From Arthrobacter sp. ISL-72 (GTDB lineage: Bacteria > Actinomycetota > Actinomycetes > Actinomycetales > Micrococcaceae), in NCBI RefSeq assembly GCF_018613755.1, contig NZ_JAGGPP010000003.1, positions 1 to 64,000 of the forward strand: a stretch of 64,000 nt of DNA. The letters are read 5' to 3'. Below are positions 26,817-34,978 of this stretch, one piece after another. Made by a program: the position numbers and the translations under genes. Below the pieces are notes generated by a model that was given only the letters and a program-made list of their open reading frames with translations, made no database searches and was not told where the DNA came from. Every line of letters starts with the position of its first letter. Positions within the stretch are counted from its first letter, which is position 1.

Positions 26817-26854
26817 AGCCTATCGCCGCATCCGCCGTGGGTGTCCGCTAACGT
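26817..26854. promoter_or_regulatory. Back-to-back leaderless promoters (DUF445 / GDPD)
   Basis: Minus strand: TAGGCT at 26817-26822, six bases before the DUF445 ATG. Plus strand: TAACGT at 26849-26854, six bases before the GDPD ATG. Only 26 bp separate the two hexamers, so the RNA polymerase footprints must overlap. Confidence 0.5.
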
Positions 26855-26860
26855 GTCACC

Positions 26861-27760
26861 ATGAGTACCAACGAGTCCGTCTCCGCCCGGCCGCTGGTTT
26901 ACGCCCACCGGGGATCCAGCGCCGCCTTCGCCGAGCACACGAGGGCCGCCTACCTCCAGGCGATCGCAGACGGTGCGGACGGGGTGGAATGCGACGTCCA
27001 CCTCACCCGGGACCAGCATGTGGTCCTGCTGCACGACGCGAACCTGGACAGGACGTCGGACGGCACCGGCCCCGTGGCCGAACAGACACTCGAAGAACTG
27101 CGATTACTGGATTTCTCCTCCTGGAAGGGGGCCCGGATTCCGCACCAATACGGCGGCAGGTTCGACCAGCTGCTCACCCTCCCGGAACTGCTTGACATCC
27201 TCCGCGCGGCAGGCCGGGACATCGGACTGGCGATTGAACTGAAGCACCCCAGCCCCTACCTGTTGCAGCTGGAGGACCGCGTGCTGGAGGTGCTGGCACT
27301 GGAGGGCTGGGATCCCCGCACCTCCAAAGTGGACAACATCAGTGTCTCGTTCATGAGCTTCAGCCCGGATTCCGTACGTCACCTGCTCAAGACCGTTCCC
27401 AGGGACTTCATCTGCCAGCTGGTGGACGACATCAATGTGGACGAGGTCCGCGAAGAACTGGGCCTGGGAATCATCACCGGCGGGGCCGTGGCAAACGTGA
27501 TGCGCGCGGCGCGGCTGGAAGGCGAACGGATGCTGGACACCGGCCAGGTGCGGTTGGCCGGCCCCGGCATCGAGTATGTGCGCGAGCACCCCGGCCCGGT
27601 GAAACGGTGGCTGGAAGCCGGCCGCCGGTTCAGGGTGTGGACCGTCGACTCGGAACAGGACGTAGCGTTGTGCCGGGAGCTGGGTATCCACGAGATCACC
27701 ACCAACCGGCCCGCGCAGGTGCTGGCTCAACTTTCCGAAAGCACGCACCCTGTCCGCTGA
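26861..27760 (+). CDS. Glycerophosphodiester phosphodiesterase
   Basis: 299 aa GDPD-type TIM barrel. It hydrolyses glycerophosphodiesters to glycerol-3-phosphate and an alcohol. Catalytic and metal residues are visible: His16 in AHRGSS with the paired ECDVHLTRD and LLHDANLDRTSDG motifs; IELKHPSPY is the usual later Glu-containing strand; the C-terminus has RVWTVDSEQDV and ITTNRP. No signal peptide, so cytoplasmic. TAACGT six bases before ATG 26861 points to a leaderless start. Confidence 0.93.
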   Translation: MSTNESVSARPLVYAHRGSSAAFAEHTRAAYLQAIADGADGVECDVHLTRDQHVVLLHDANLDRTSDGTGPVAEQTLEELRLLDFSSWKGARIPHQYGGRFDQLLTLPELLDILRAAGRDIGLAIELKHPSPYLLQLEDRVLEVLALEGWDPRTSKVDNISVSFMSFSPDSVRHLLKTVPRDFICQLVDDINVDEVREELGLGIITGGAVANVMRAARLEGERMLDTGQVRLAGPGIEYVREHPGPVKRWLEAGRRFRVWTVDSEQDVALCRELGIHEITTNRPAQVLAQLSESTHPVR

Positions 27761-27824
27761 ACGGGCTTGCTGCTGAATGGCAGGCGGTTACCGGCCCTAT
27801 CGGCTGCTGTGGTTGCATGGATCC

Positions 27825-28247
27825 ATGCCATTCACCTGGTCCGGCCGGGCCACGCAAACACTCTCAGCGGCTGCCTTGGGCACGCTCCTGCTGGCGAGTG
27901 CCATGAAACGCTTCCGCGAGCCCGCATTCTTCCACCAGGTGGTGCCCGATTTCCTGTGCCGCGATGACTCCGGCGCACGGCCCAACGGCCCGTTCGCTGT
28001 AATGACCTGCGATGAATGGGTGGCCGTCAGCGGGCTGCTCGAGGCGGGCGCCGCCGTCGGACTTTTCATCCCGGCGACCCGCAAATCTGCCGCCGGTGCC
28101 GTGACCGCAATGTTGACGGTCTTTCTCGCCGGACACGCCGATGCGCTGCGCCGCGCCTACGGACCGGCGGGAACGCCGTCACAGCGGAAGGTGCACACCG
28201 CCAGGCCGCGCCTTGCCCCCGGAAGTATGGTCGGCCTGTGGCGGTGA
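27825..28247 (+). CDS. DoxX-like small membrane protein
   Basis: About 140 aa with three to four hydrophobic segments. The FREPAFFHQVVPDFL region, the helix VSGLLEAGAAVGLFIP and AVTAMLTVFLAGHADALRRAYG resemble DoxX/DoxX-like proteins, a family linked to redox balance at the membrane. I use ATG 27825; an in-frame ATG at 27777 would add 16 residues without support. It overlaps the AzlC gene by about 10 bases. Confidence 0.72.
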   Translation: MPFTWSGRATQTLSAAALGTLLLASAMKRFREPAFFHQVVPDFLCRDDSGARPNGPFAVMTCDEWVAVSGLLEAGAAVGLFIPATRKSAAGAVTAMLTVFLAGHADALRRAYGPAGTPSQRKVHTARPRLAPGSMVGLWR

Positions 28248-28987
28248 AGCTGCTTCAGTCACCGGCAGTGCGTGTGGGGCTCTCCATCAGCATCGCCACG
28301 GGGTTGTACGGGATTTCCTTCGGTGCCCTCGGCGTCACGTCCGGCTTGGACTTTTGGCAGACCATGGCACTGAGCCTGCTCCTCTTCAGTGGCGGCTCGC
28401 AGTTCGCATTCATCGGGGTGGTGGCGGGCGGCGGATCAGGGGTTGCCGCCATGGGCGCAGCGACACTCCTGGGCATGCGCAACGGCATCTATGGCATGCA
28501 GCTGAACGCGTTGCTGCAGCCGCGGGGGTGGCGGAAGTACGCTGCCGCCCACGTCACCATCGATGAATCAACCGCCACAAGCACCGGGCAGACGGATCCG
28601 GCCGAGCAGAAACGCGGATTCTGGACCGCGGGCGTCGGCATCTTCGTCCTGTGGAACGTCTTCACCGCCGTGGGGGCGTTGTCCGGTGCGGCACTGGGGG
28701 ACCCCAAACAATGGGGGCTCGACGGCGCCGCGGTAGCAGCCTTCCTGGGCCTCCTCTGGCCGCGGCTCAAGGGCCGGGAGCCCGCGGCAATCGCCGTCGC
28801 GTGTGCGCTGGCCACGATCCTGGCCGTGCCATTCGTGCCTGCGGGAGTTCCCATCCTGATCGCAGCGGTGGTGGCGGCAACGATCGGCTGGTTCAGCCAC
28901 GGCCGCAGCGACGAAGGGCTGGAGCCCGACGTCGACCCCTACGGCGGGCCCCATCATCACGGGCGTCCGGAAGAGGCGGGGAAATGA
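28238..28987 (+). CDS. azlC: AzlC family branched-chain amino acid exporter subunit
   Basis: About 249 aa large subunit of the AzlCD exporter. Membrane segments include the family motif GISFGALGVTSGL, LLLFSGGSQFAFIGV and LGMRNGIYGMQLN. With AzlD it exports branched-chain or other amino acids. The start GTG 28238 is preceded at six bases by TATGGT, a leaderless-type box; GTG 28244 is the alternative. The C-tail is His/Pro-rich. It overlaps DoxX upstream and AzlD downstream (ATGA). Confidence 0.9.
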   Translation: MAVKLLQSPAVRVGLSISIATGLYGISFGALGVTSGLDFWQTMALSLLLFSGGSQFAFIGVVAGGGSGVAAMGAATLLGMRNGIYGMQLNALLQPRGWRKYAAAHVTIDESTATSTGQTDPAEQKRGFWTAGVGIFVLWNVFTAVGALSGAALGDPKQWGLDGAAVAAFLGLLWPRLKGREPAAIAVACALATILAVPFVPAGVPILIAAVVAATIGWFSHGRSDEGLEPDVDPYGGPHHHGRPEEAGK

Positions 28988-29295
28988 ATCTTTGGATGTG
29001 GCTGCTGCTTGCCTGCCTCCTCGGTTACTCCTGGAAACTGCTGGGGTACCTGGTACCGGCAAGCCTGCTGCGCAATCCGCGGATGTCCCGGGTTGCGGGG
29101 ACCATGACCATCGGCCTGCTCGCCTCGCTCACGGTTGTGAACGCCCTGGCGTCCGGACAGGCGCTGGCGTTCGACGCGCGAATCGGTGCCCTGGCCGCGG
29201 CCGGAATTGCCCTCTGCCTCCGGGCGCCGTTCCTGGTTGTTGTCCTCGCCGGAGCAGGGGCAGCAGCCGGGCTGAGGCTGCTGGGCTGGAGCTGA
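28984..29295 (+). CDS. azlD: AzlD family branched-chain amino acid exporter subunit
   Basis: 103 aa, three to four membrane helices, the size of AzlD. The helix CLLGYSWKLLGYLVPASLL and VVNALASGQALAFDARIGALAAAGIALCLRAPF-type distal helices fit the family; the latter is read from residues about 52-85. Its ATG overlaps the AzlC stop in an ATGA, so the two subunits are translationally coupled and probably form one complex in the cytoplasmic membrane. Confidence 0.88.
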   Translation: MNLWMWLLLACLLGYSWKLLGYLVPASLLRNPRMSRVAGTMTIGLLASLTVVNALASGQALAFDARIGALAAAGIALCLRAPFLVVVLAGAGAAAGLRLLGWS

Positions 29296-29414
29296 GCCCC
29301 TTGCCTGAGCCCCTTCCCGCAACCGGAGTTGTGGTGGCGGCGCGGGCTGGCGGGGACGCCGGCGACGGTCGGTAGGCCCTGTTGGCCGGGGCACCGCTGT
29401 GACATTATTCGAAC

Positions 29415-29717
29415 ATGAGCGAAGAACAAGCGCCCGACGTTTCTGTCACCGAAAAGGACCATCAGCCGAAGACCTACGTCCCCACCGTCCCGCCGGGATC
29501 CGAAGCCACGCGCGAAATGCGAGAGGTCTCCCGGCGCCGCCGGGATGCTGAAGAGAAGCTGCAGCAGCACCTGCAGGAAGCCGATCAACTGCACGAAGCC
29601 CACGTGCAGGCACATTTGAAAGAGACCGAGGAAAAAGACGCCGAGGGCGAAAAGAAAGCCTCCGGCAGTAAGGATTCCCACGGTAAGGATTCCCACAGCA
29701 AGGATTCTCACAGCTGA
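29415..29717 (+). CDS. Small charged hypothetical protein with a coiled coil
   Basis: 100 aa. Residues about 35-80 (REMREVSRRRRDAEEKLQ onward) form a strongly charged helix, likely a coiled coil; the last 25 residues are a Ser/His/Asp/Lys repeat (KDSHGKDSHSKDSHS). No known family. CATTAT lies six bases before ATG 29415, so a leaderless start is possible. A hairpin terminator follows directly. Confidence 0.65.
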   Translation: MSEEQAPDVSVTEKDHQPKTYVPTVPPGSEATREMREVSRRRRDAEEKLQQHLQEADQLHEAHVQAHLKETEEKDAEGEKKASGSKDSHGKDSHSKDSHS

Positions 29718-29722
29718 AACGC

Positions 29723-29758
29723 TCAGGGTGAGTCCTCCGGTTGGAGAACTCACCCTGA
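29723..29758. terminator. Hairpin terminator after the coiled-coil gene
   Basis: Arms TCAGGGTGAGT (29723-29733) and its complement (29748-29758) with an inner CTCC/GGAG stem. It lies between convergent gene ends at 29717 and 29812. Confidence 0.75.
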
Positions 29759-29790
29759 TAGGGAATCCCGTTAGGGAATCTAGGAAACTC

Positions 29791-29820
29791 GTCCCGTTAG
29801 CTGGCGTCCCGCTAGCTGGC
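29791..29820. repeat. 15-bp tandem duplication containing a stop codon
   Basis: GTCCCGTTAGCTGGC and GTCCCGCTAGCTGGC are adjacent, one mismatch apart. The unit includes the stop codon of the minus-strand gene ending at 29812, so the last codons and stop are duplicated. Confidence 0.75.
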
Positions 29821-30024
29821 GAGGGCGGCCCCGTTGTTGCGCCGATCCAGTTCTTCCATTGCGAGGTCGTACCAGATCTGTGCTCCGAATGCGGGGTGGT
29901 CTGTATCCAGGTTCCTGAAGAGGGCATCGCTGAGCGACTGCAGTTCAGAAGTGGTGGCCGCCCTGACGACGGTTTGAGGGTCTCGGTCCGTGTTCATTAG
30001 CAAAACAAGCTGCTGCCGTGTCAT
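29812..30024 (-). CDS. Small hypothetical protein
   Basis: 70 aa, soluble, mainly helical (TTSELQSLSDALFRN, QIWYDLAMEELDRRN). GAGG lies 8 bases before ATG 30024. No recognised domain. Its 3' end lies in the tandem duplication at 29791-29820. Confidence 0.6.
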   Translation of the reverse strand: MTRQQLVLLMNTDRDPQTVVRAATTSELQSLSDALFRNLDTDHPAFGAQIWYDLAMEELDRRNNGAALAS

Positions 30025-30150
30025 GGCCGGGCCTCGAGGGACGAATTACGTAGTTCGTGGATCATGTCGAACTCCCAAGAAAGAGATGCTTCGGCTGACT
30101 GCGTAACCTCCACCAATTGTATTGGGATGTGGCTCAGCTCACAACGGCTC

Positions 30151-30183
30151 CCGGCCGGCGGTGGCCTAACACCGACCGGCCGG
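30151..30183 (-). terminator. GC-rich hairpin downstream of the TetR gene
   Basis: Arms 30151-30163 (CCGGCCGGCGGTG) and 30170-30183 pair with one bulged A; loop six bases. It starts 9 bp after the TetR stop at 30192 in the transcription direction. Confidence 0.7.
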
Positions 30184-30191
30184 AGGGCGAG

Positions 30192-30827
30192 TCAGGGCAG
30201 GACGACTGAATCGAACGCCGTTCCGGGCAGCGGTGACTGCGGAGGGAGTGGCCGGTGCGGCCGCTCTGTGCGGATGGCGTCTTCCACCAGTGCAACCGGA
30301 CGCCGCCACGCGTCCGATCCGGGCTCCATGGTGTCCACGACTCCGATGAGCATTGCCAACAGGCGGATCACGTCAGTCATGGAGATGTCAGTGCGCAGCG
30401 TCCCCTGCGCCTGGCCCCGGCCCAGGAGGATCGCCACGGATTCAAAGAGGCTGCCGGTGATCCCGGTCAGGAGGCCGCGGCGGCCGGCGACGGCGCCGAG
30501 CAGGTTGGCGTCATCGCTCGCGGCCGCCATCAGGGCGTCGACCACGCGTAACAGGCCCGCAGCTGCGTCGGGGCCGGCCAGGGCGTCGTCGATGACCGGA
30601 TCAACCATTAGGCGGAGCTGGCGGTTGAGCGCCGCGAGAACCAGCTGTTCCTTGTCCGCGAAGTTCCGGAAGAGGGTGGCAGGTCCGACGCCCGCCGTAA
30701 CGGCGATGGTCTGCAGGGGCACTTCCGGGCCGTACTCACGGAAGCACTTCCGGGCGGCGGTGATGATCTTATCCACGTTGCGCGCAGCATCCGCACGGAG
30801 GGGCTTGCGTTCCACTGCGAGGTTCAT
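30192..30827 (-). CDS. TetR family transcriptional regulator
   Basis: 211 aa. The HTH is at about residues 15-62 (RNVDKIITAARKCFREYG, VGPATLFRNFADKEQL), followed by a helical ligand domain. The ligand is unknown. TAACCT lies six bases before ATG 30827, so a leaderless, possibly autoregulated mRNA is likely. The divergent neighbour at 30926 encodes a thiamine-binding-type protein; no direct evidence links the two. Confidence 0.9.
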   Translation of the reverse strand: MNLAVERKPLRADAARNVDKIITAARKCFREYGPEVPLQTIAVTAGVGPATLFRNFADKEQLVLAALNRQLRLMVDPVIDDALAGPDAAAGLLRVVDALMAAASDDANLLGAVAGRRGLLTGITGSLFESVAILLGRGQAQGTLRTDISMTDVIRLLAMLIGVVDTMEPGSDAWRRPVALVEDAIRTERPHRPLPPQSPLPGTAFDSVVLP

Positions 30828-30925
30828 TTTTCAAGGTTAGCAACGCCGCGACTGAGGGCCCGGGTTACTGATTGGTAGCGGCGAATGTCCTCTTATGTGA
30901 CGAATCGGCGTGGCAGACTGGGTGC

Positions 30926-31276
30926 ATGTTGCTCGCATTCTCCGTTGCACCCTCCGGCCAACCCGACCCTCTGGCCGGCGCCCCGGCCACCCCGGAAAGC
31001 GGTGCGGCCGCCGACGCTTCAGTCCATGATGCCGTCGCGGCCGCCGTCAAGATCGTGCGGGAATCCGGCCTGCCCAACCACACGGATTCGATGTTCACCA
31101 CCATTGAGGGCGAGTGGGACGAGGTGTTCGCCGTGGTCAAAAAGGCTACCGAAGCCGTGGGCCGCTTTGGCAGCCGCGTCTCGCTGGTTATCAAAGCGGA
31201 CATCCGTCCGGGATACTCCGGTGAGCTCACCGGCAAGGTGGAGCGGCTGGAAAACGCCATCGCCGACGCCGGCTAG
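30926..31276 (+). CDS. MTH1187/YkoF-type thiamine-binding family protein
   Basis: 116 aa ferredoxin-like fold of the DUF77 family (LLAFSVAPSG, VHDAVAAAVKIVRESGLPN, TIEGEWDEVFAVVKKA, SRVSLVIKADIRPG). Members bind thiamine or related compounds. A Pro/Ala-rich insertion at residues 12-30 is unusual and separates the first strand from the helix. No ribosome site; CAGACT six bases before ATG 30926 may be a leaderless -10. Confidence 0.82.
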   Translation: MLLAFSVAPSGQPDPLAGAPATPESGAAADASVHDAVAAAVKIVRESGLPNHTDSMFTTIEGEWDEVFAVVKKATEAVGRFGSRVSLVIKADIRPGYSGELTGKVERLENAIADAG

Positions 31277-31365
31277 ACGCGGCAGCAGCGCCATTGGCGC
31301 GAAAGCTTCCGGGCTAGCTTCCGTGACACTTCCCACGGGGGAGCGGCAACTGCAAGACTGGGCCC

Positions 31366-32043
31366 ATGATTGAGCACAAGCCCGAGCCCCAATGGGTGGC
31401 TGTGGAGGAGTACCTGTCCGACGTCGTCGTCCGCCCCGGAAGCCCGCTCAAGCGGGCCGTTGCCTCCGCCGTCGAGGCGGGAATGCCCGCCATCGAAGTG
31501 GCGCCGAACGCCGGAAAACTGCTCAAGCTGCTGGTGCAGCTTTCGGGCGCCCGGCGGGTCCTGGAGATCGGAACGCTGGCGGGTTTCAGTACCATTTGGA
31601 TGGCCCAAGGACTGCCCGACGACGGCGAACTCGTCACGTGTGAATACCTCCCCAAACATGCGCGCGTTGCGCGTGCGAACGTGGACGCTGCGGGCGTCGG
31701 GCACAAGGTGGACATCCGCGTGGGCGCCGCGCTGGACACGCTTCCCGGGCTAGAGGATGACGGCCGCGGACCCTTCGATTTTGTGTTCATCGACGCCGAC
31801 AAGGAAAACGACCCGCAGTACCTGGACTGGGCCGTGAGGCTGGGCCGGCCCGGGACCGCCATCGTAATGGACAACGTGGTGTGGGAGGGTGCGCTCCTCG
31901 ATCCGTCCATGGACGAGATCAACGCGCCGGGCATCATCAGCGCCTTGGAAATGATGGGGAATGACCCCCGGCTGGATGCCACGGTCATGCAGACCGTGGG
32001 AGCGAAGGGCTGGGACGGCTTCGCGCTCGCTGTTGTACGGTGA
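31366..32043 (+). CDS. O-methyltransferase (class I, family 3)
   Basis: 225 aa SAM-dependent, metal-dependent catechol-type methyltransferase. SAM motif VLEIGTLAGFSTIWMAQ, acidic VTCEYLPKH, the metal/substrate motif FIDADKEND and DNVVWEG are all in place. The substrate is unknown. AAGACT lies six bases before ATG 31366 and no ribosome site is visible. Confidence 0.9.
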   Translation: MIEHKPEPQWVAVEEYLSDVVVRPGSPLKRAVASAVEAGMPAIEVAPNAGKLLKLLVQLSGARRVLEIGTLAGFSTIWMAQGLPDDGELVTCEYLPKHARVARANVDAAGVGHKVDIRVGAALDTLPGLEDDGRGPFDFVFIDADKENDPQYLDWAVRLGRPGTAIVMDNVVWEGALLDPSMDEINAPGIISALEMMGNDPRLDATVMQTVGAKGWDGFALAVVR

Positions 32044-32082
32044 GCGGGGCTGGAGGAGCCGGCCGGTCGCCGCGGAAAGATG

Positions 32083-32099
32083 CTAAGTATGCTTAGAAT
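32083..32099 (+). promoter_or_regulatory. TAAG-N4-CTTA palindrome overlapping the dps -10
   Basis: CTAAG-TATG-CTTAG (32083-32096) overlaps TAGAAT (32094-32099), a good -10 hexamer 51 bp before the dps ATG. This layout suits a repressor site. Confidence 0.65.
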
Positions 32100-32150
32100 G
32101 AGCTAGTATGCGACGGACGCGTCCCGCCTTTGCCTGCGATGGAGGAAGAA

Positions 32151-32630
32151 ATGAAGGCTTCACCAACCCTTGCCAGCAATCTCCAGATGGTTCTCACCGA
32201 CCTGATCGAGCTGCACGTCCAGGGCAAGCAGGCACACTGGAATATCGTGGGAACCAACTTCCGCGACCTCCACCTGCAACTCGACGAAATCGTCACCAGC
32301 GTCCGGCTGTTCGCGGACGAGACGGCTGAACGCATGCGCGCCCTGCACGCGCTTCCGGACGGCCGGAGCGCCACAGTCTCCTCGGACACCAGGCTGGAAC
32401 AGTTCCCCGAAGGACTCACCTCCACTAAGGACGCCGTGAAGCTGATTACGGCCCGGCTGGAGCGCACTGTGAAGACCATGCGGGACGTCCACGACGAAGT
32501 GGACGAGGAAGATCCCACCAGTGCCGACCTGCTTCACGCAGGAATTATGCGCTTGGAGCAGCTGGCCTGGATGGTGAACGCCGAGACTATGACCCCTGCA
32601 GCTTCCGTCACGGCGCCGGCGGAGGGCTGA
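32151..32630 (+). CDS. dps: Dps family ferritin-like protein
   Basis: 159 aa, forms dodecamers that oxidise and store iron and protect DNA in starvation and oxidative stress. The inter-subunit ferroxidase ligands are visible: His29 in KQAHWN, His41 and Asp45 in LHLQLDE, Asp56 and Glu60 in ADETAER. The start is ATG 32151 with GGAGGAAGAA directly upstream; the frame is open to 32130. A TAAG-N4-CTTA palindrome covers the probable -10, suggesting specific regulation together with other stress genes of this window. Confidence 0.95.
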   Translation: MKASPTLASNLQMVLTDLIELHVQGKQAHWNIVGTNFRDLHLQLDEIVTSVRLFADETAERMRALHALPDGRSATVSSDTRLEQFPEGLTSTKDAVKLITARLERTVKTMRDVHDEVDEEDPTSADLLHAGIMRLEQLAWMVNAETMTPAASVTAPAEG

Positions 32631-32745
32631 AGTTAGCCTCGGCGGGAGAACAGATCCGGGGACGATCTTGGCATTTATCCTTCGTCCGTCGTCCGCCGCC
32701 TGAGCCGGAGGCAATATTGTCAGAGCCTCGAGGCAGAGTTGTCCC

Positions 32746-34425
32746 ATGGAAGCCATGGGGGAACTTGCAGCAGTAGGGTCGTTGCAGTGGGCGGGATCGC
32801 CCGTATCTGCCCGCGGCCTGGGCCGCGTCGCTGACGAAGTTCGCCCCACAGACTTGGCGTGCAACGGCGGTGGTTCCGGTGTTCTGTTCCGGTGCCTTGA
32901 GCTGCTGAGGAACGCGGGTTCGACGGCGGTGGCGGACGCTGCGCTGTTCAGTTTCGGTGAGGCTGTTGATTTCGCCGCGGGGGTGGAGGAGATCTCCAGA
33001 TCTTTGGAGTTCCTGCAGGTGGTCGCGGCCGGGGCTGTGGACCGGACCCGTCGTCAGGCGGTGGCGGCGGGCAGTTCAGGTACGGCGGTCGGCTGGACCA
33101 CGGGCTGGGATGCTGAGGGGACGGACTTCGAAAGCCCCGAGGGCGACGCTCCCAACTCCTTACGGCAGAACCAAGGAGCGCCAAATCCGGCGGATGACGG
33201 GTGCCGGAACGCCGCCGAAGTCCTGCGCTCCCGGCTGCGGATCAGCGCCGGTGAGGCCCGGCGGCGGATCGCCCTCGCCGGGGCGGTGCTGCCCCGCACC
33301 GGTTTCACCGGCCACGAGGAACCGCCGGAACGGCCCGAACTCGGTTGCGCCCTCGCCGTCGGGACCGTCGGCTCCCGCGCCGCGACGATCATCACCCTCG
33401 CGTTGGACCAGGTCCGGCACCACGCGCCGGAGGAAACCACTGTCCTGATGGAGCACGCCCTGGTCAGCACCGCGGCCGAGGACCACGCGGACTTCCTCTC
33501 CCGCATGGCCCGGCGCTGGATTGACGCGATCGACCAGGACGGGACCGAGCCGTCCGAGGAGGAACTCCGCCACCGCCAGGGTGCGTTCATCCGCCGGGCC
33601 CGCCGCGGGCTACATCATGTGGAGATCTTCGCGACCCCGGACCAGTACGAACACCTCCTGACCGTCATGAACACCGCCACCAACCCCCGCACCCGCCCCG
33701 GCGAAGCCAGTGAGAACAACGCTGGCGGCGATGGCGGCAGGGAGCCGGCGAGCCTGGATGAATCCTTCAAGGACGGTGCCGGGACACCTGATCCGGAGCT
33801 GGACCTGCGCACCCTCCCGCAGCGGCGCCTCGACGGCCTGGTCAGCGGCTGCAAAGCGGCCCTGGCCAGCGGAAAACTCCCGGCCGCGGGAGGACTCCGC
33901 CCGCAGGTCATGGCCACCATCGATTACCGCGACCTCCTGAACCACCTCGAACACGCCACCGAAGATCAAAGCGGCACCGGCCCCCTCGACAACCCTGGCA
34001 TTCCCGGCACCGGAACGTTCACGTTCACCGGCCCGGTCACCGCCGCCACGGTCCGCAAGATCGCCTGCGACGCAGACATCATCCCGGTCCTGCTCGGCAG
34101 CGAAGGCCGCGTCCTGGACATCGGCCGCACCACCAGGGTCTTCCCGCCGCACATCCGCAAAGCCATCACCGCCCGAGACCAGGGCTGCGCCTTCCCCGCC
34201 TGCACCATCCCCGCCCCCTGGTGCGAAGCCCACCACATCACCTACTGGTCACACAATGGCGCCACCAGCACCGAGAACGGCACCCTGCTCTGCTCCCATC
34301 ACCACCACCTCATCCACAAAGAACAGTGGACCATCCAAGTCAAAACCGGCATCCCGTGGTTCATCCCGCCGCCCCACATCGACCCGCGCCAAAAACCACA
34401 ACGAAACAGATACTTCAGATGCTGA
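32746..34425 (+). CDS. DUF222 / HNH endonuclease family protein
   Basis: 559 aa of the 13E12-repeat type, a multicopy family in actinobacteria. DUF222 covers about 45-420 (AAEVLRSRLRISAGEARRRI, RRGLHHVEIFATPDQ); the HNH nuclease is at about 475-535 (DQGCAFPACTIPAPWCEAHH, then NGTLLCSHHHHLIH). The Cys and His ligands are intact, so it may be active. The family is thought to be mobile or repetitive, but no terminal repeats are visible here. Its stop is 15 bp before a truncated phosphoglucomutase-like remnant, so it may have disrupted that gene. Confidence 0.9.
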   Translation: MEAMGELAAVGSLQWAGSPVSARGLGRVADEVRPTDLACNGGGSGVLFRCLELLRNAGSTAVADAALFSFGEAVDFAAGVEEISRSLEFLQVVAAGAVDRTRRQAVAAGSSGTAVGWTTGWDAEGTDFESPEGDAPNSLRQNQGAPNPADDGCRNAAEVLRSRLRISAGEARRRIALAGAVLPRTGFTGHEEPPERPELGCALAVGTVGSRAATIITLALDQVRHHAPEETTVLMEHALVSTAAEDHADFLSRMARRWIDAIDQDGTEPSEEELRHRQGAFIRRARRGLHHVEIFATPDQYEHLLTVMNTATNPRTRPGEASENNAGGDGGREPASLDESFKDGAGTPDPELDLRTLPQRRLDGLVSGCKAALASGKLPAAGGLRPQVMATIDYRDLLNHLEHATEDQSGTGPLDNPGIPGTGTFTFTGPVTAATVRKIACDADIIPVLLGSEGRVLDIGRTTRVFPPHIRKAITARDQGCAFPACTIPAPWCEAHHITYWSHNGATSTENGTLLCSHHHHLIHKEQWTIQVKTGIPWFIPPPHIDPRQKPQRNRYFRC

Positions 34426-34439
34426 CCAGGAAGCGCTGG

Positions 34440-34960
34440 CGCACCCGGGAGGACGGTGTGACTACATTTTTATCCGCTCGGGGCGTCACGCTACGGCCGG
34501 GGGAGCCCTCCGACCCGCCGTCGGACTGGACCTTATACGGCCTGGGCAAGCGAAGAACCAGATCTTTGAGCAGGTCCTGGCGTCGCGGCCGGTGCCGGTT
34601 TTCCCTGGGACACTATCGCTTCTGGAGCGGCTCAGGGCCGGACAAGTCCCGGTCGCGTTGGCAACCTCCAGCCGCAATGCCCGGCCTGTCCTGCAGGCCG
34701 CCGGGATCGAGGACGCCTTCGACCTCATCGTTGACGGCAACCTTCCGCGCAGCAAGGGCTGGCGGGAAAACCGGACCCCGCCATGTTCGTCCACACCGCG
34801 CGGGAGCTCCGTGTGGAACCGGCCCGCGCCGCAGTCATCGAGGACGCAGTGTCCGGCGTGCAAGGCATACACCTGGGCGCGATGGCGGGATCCATTGACG
34901 TGGTCCAGCGGAGCTTTGCCGGCCTGCGCATCACCCCGGCGCGTTGGATTTTGACATGGG
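34440..34960 (+). pseudogene. Frameshifted remnant of a beta-phosphoglucomutase-like HAD gene
   Basis: Homology to PgmB-type proteins continues through three frames: GVTTFLSARGVTL...TLYGLGKR to about 34551; then KNQIFEQVLASRPVPVF, VALATSSRNARPVLQAAGIED and LIVDGN to about 34750; then LAGKPDPAMFVHTARELR and AAVIEDAVSGVQGIHLG. So there are at least two frameshifts. The first 70 or so residues with FDLDG are missing; the DUF222-HNH gene occupies that position. Compare with the intact pgmB at 18428. Confidence 0.85.
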
Positions 34961-34978
34961 CCGGCGGCAGCCGCCAGG

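Noticed and set aside
32746..34425. DUF222-HNH gene as a complete insertion sequence or intein/intron
   Set aside because: No terminal inverted repeats, target duplications or splice features could be seen at its borders.
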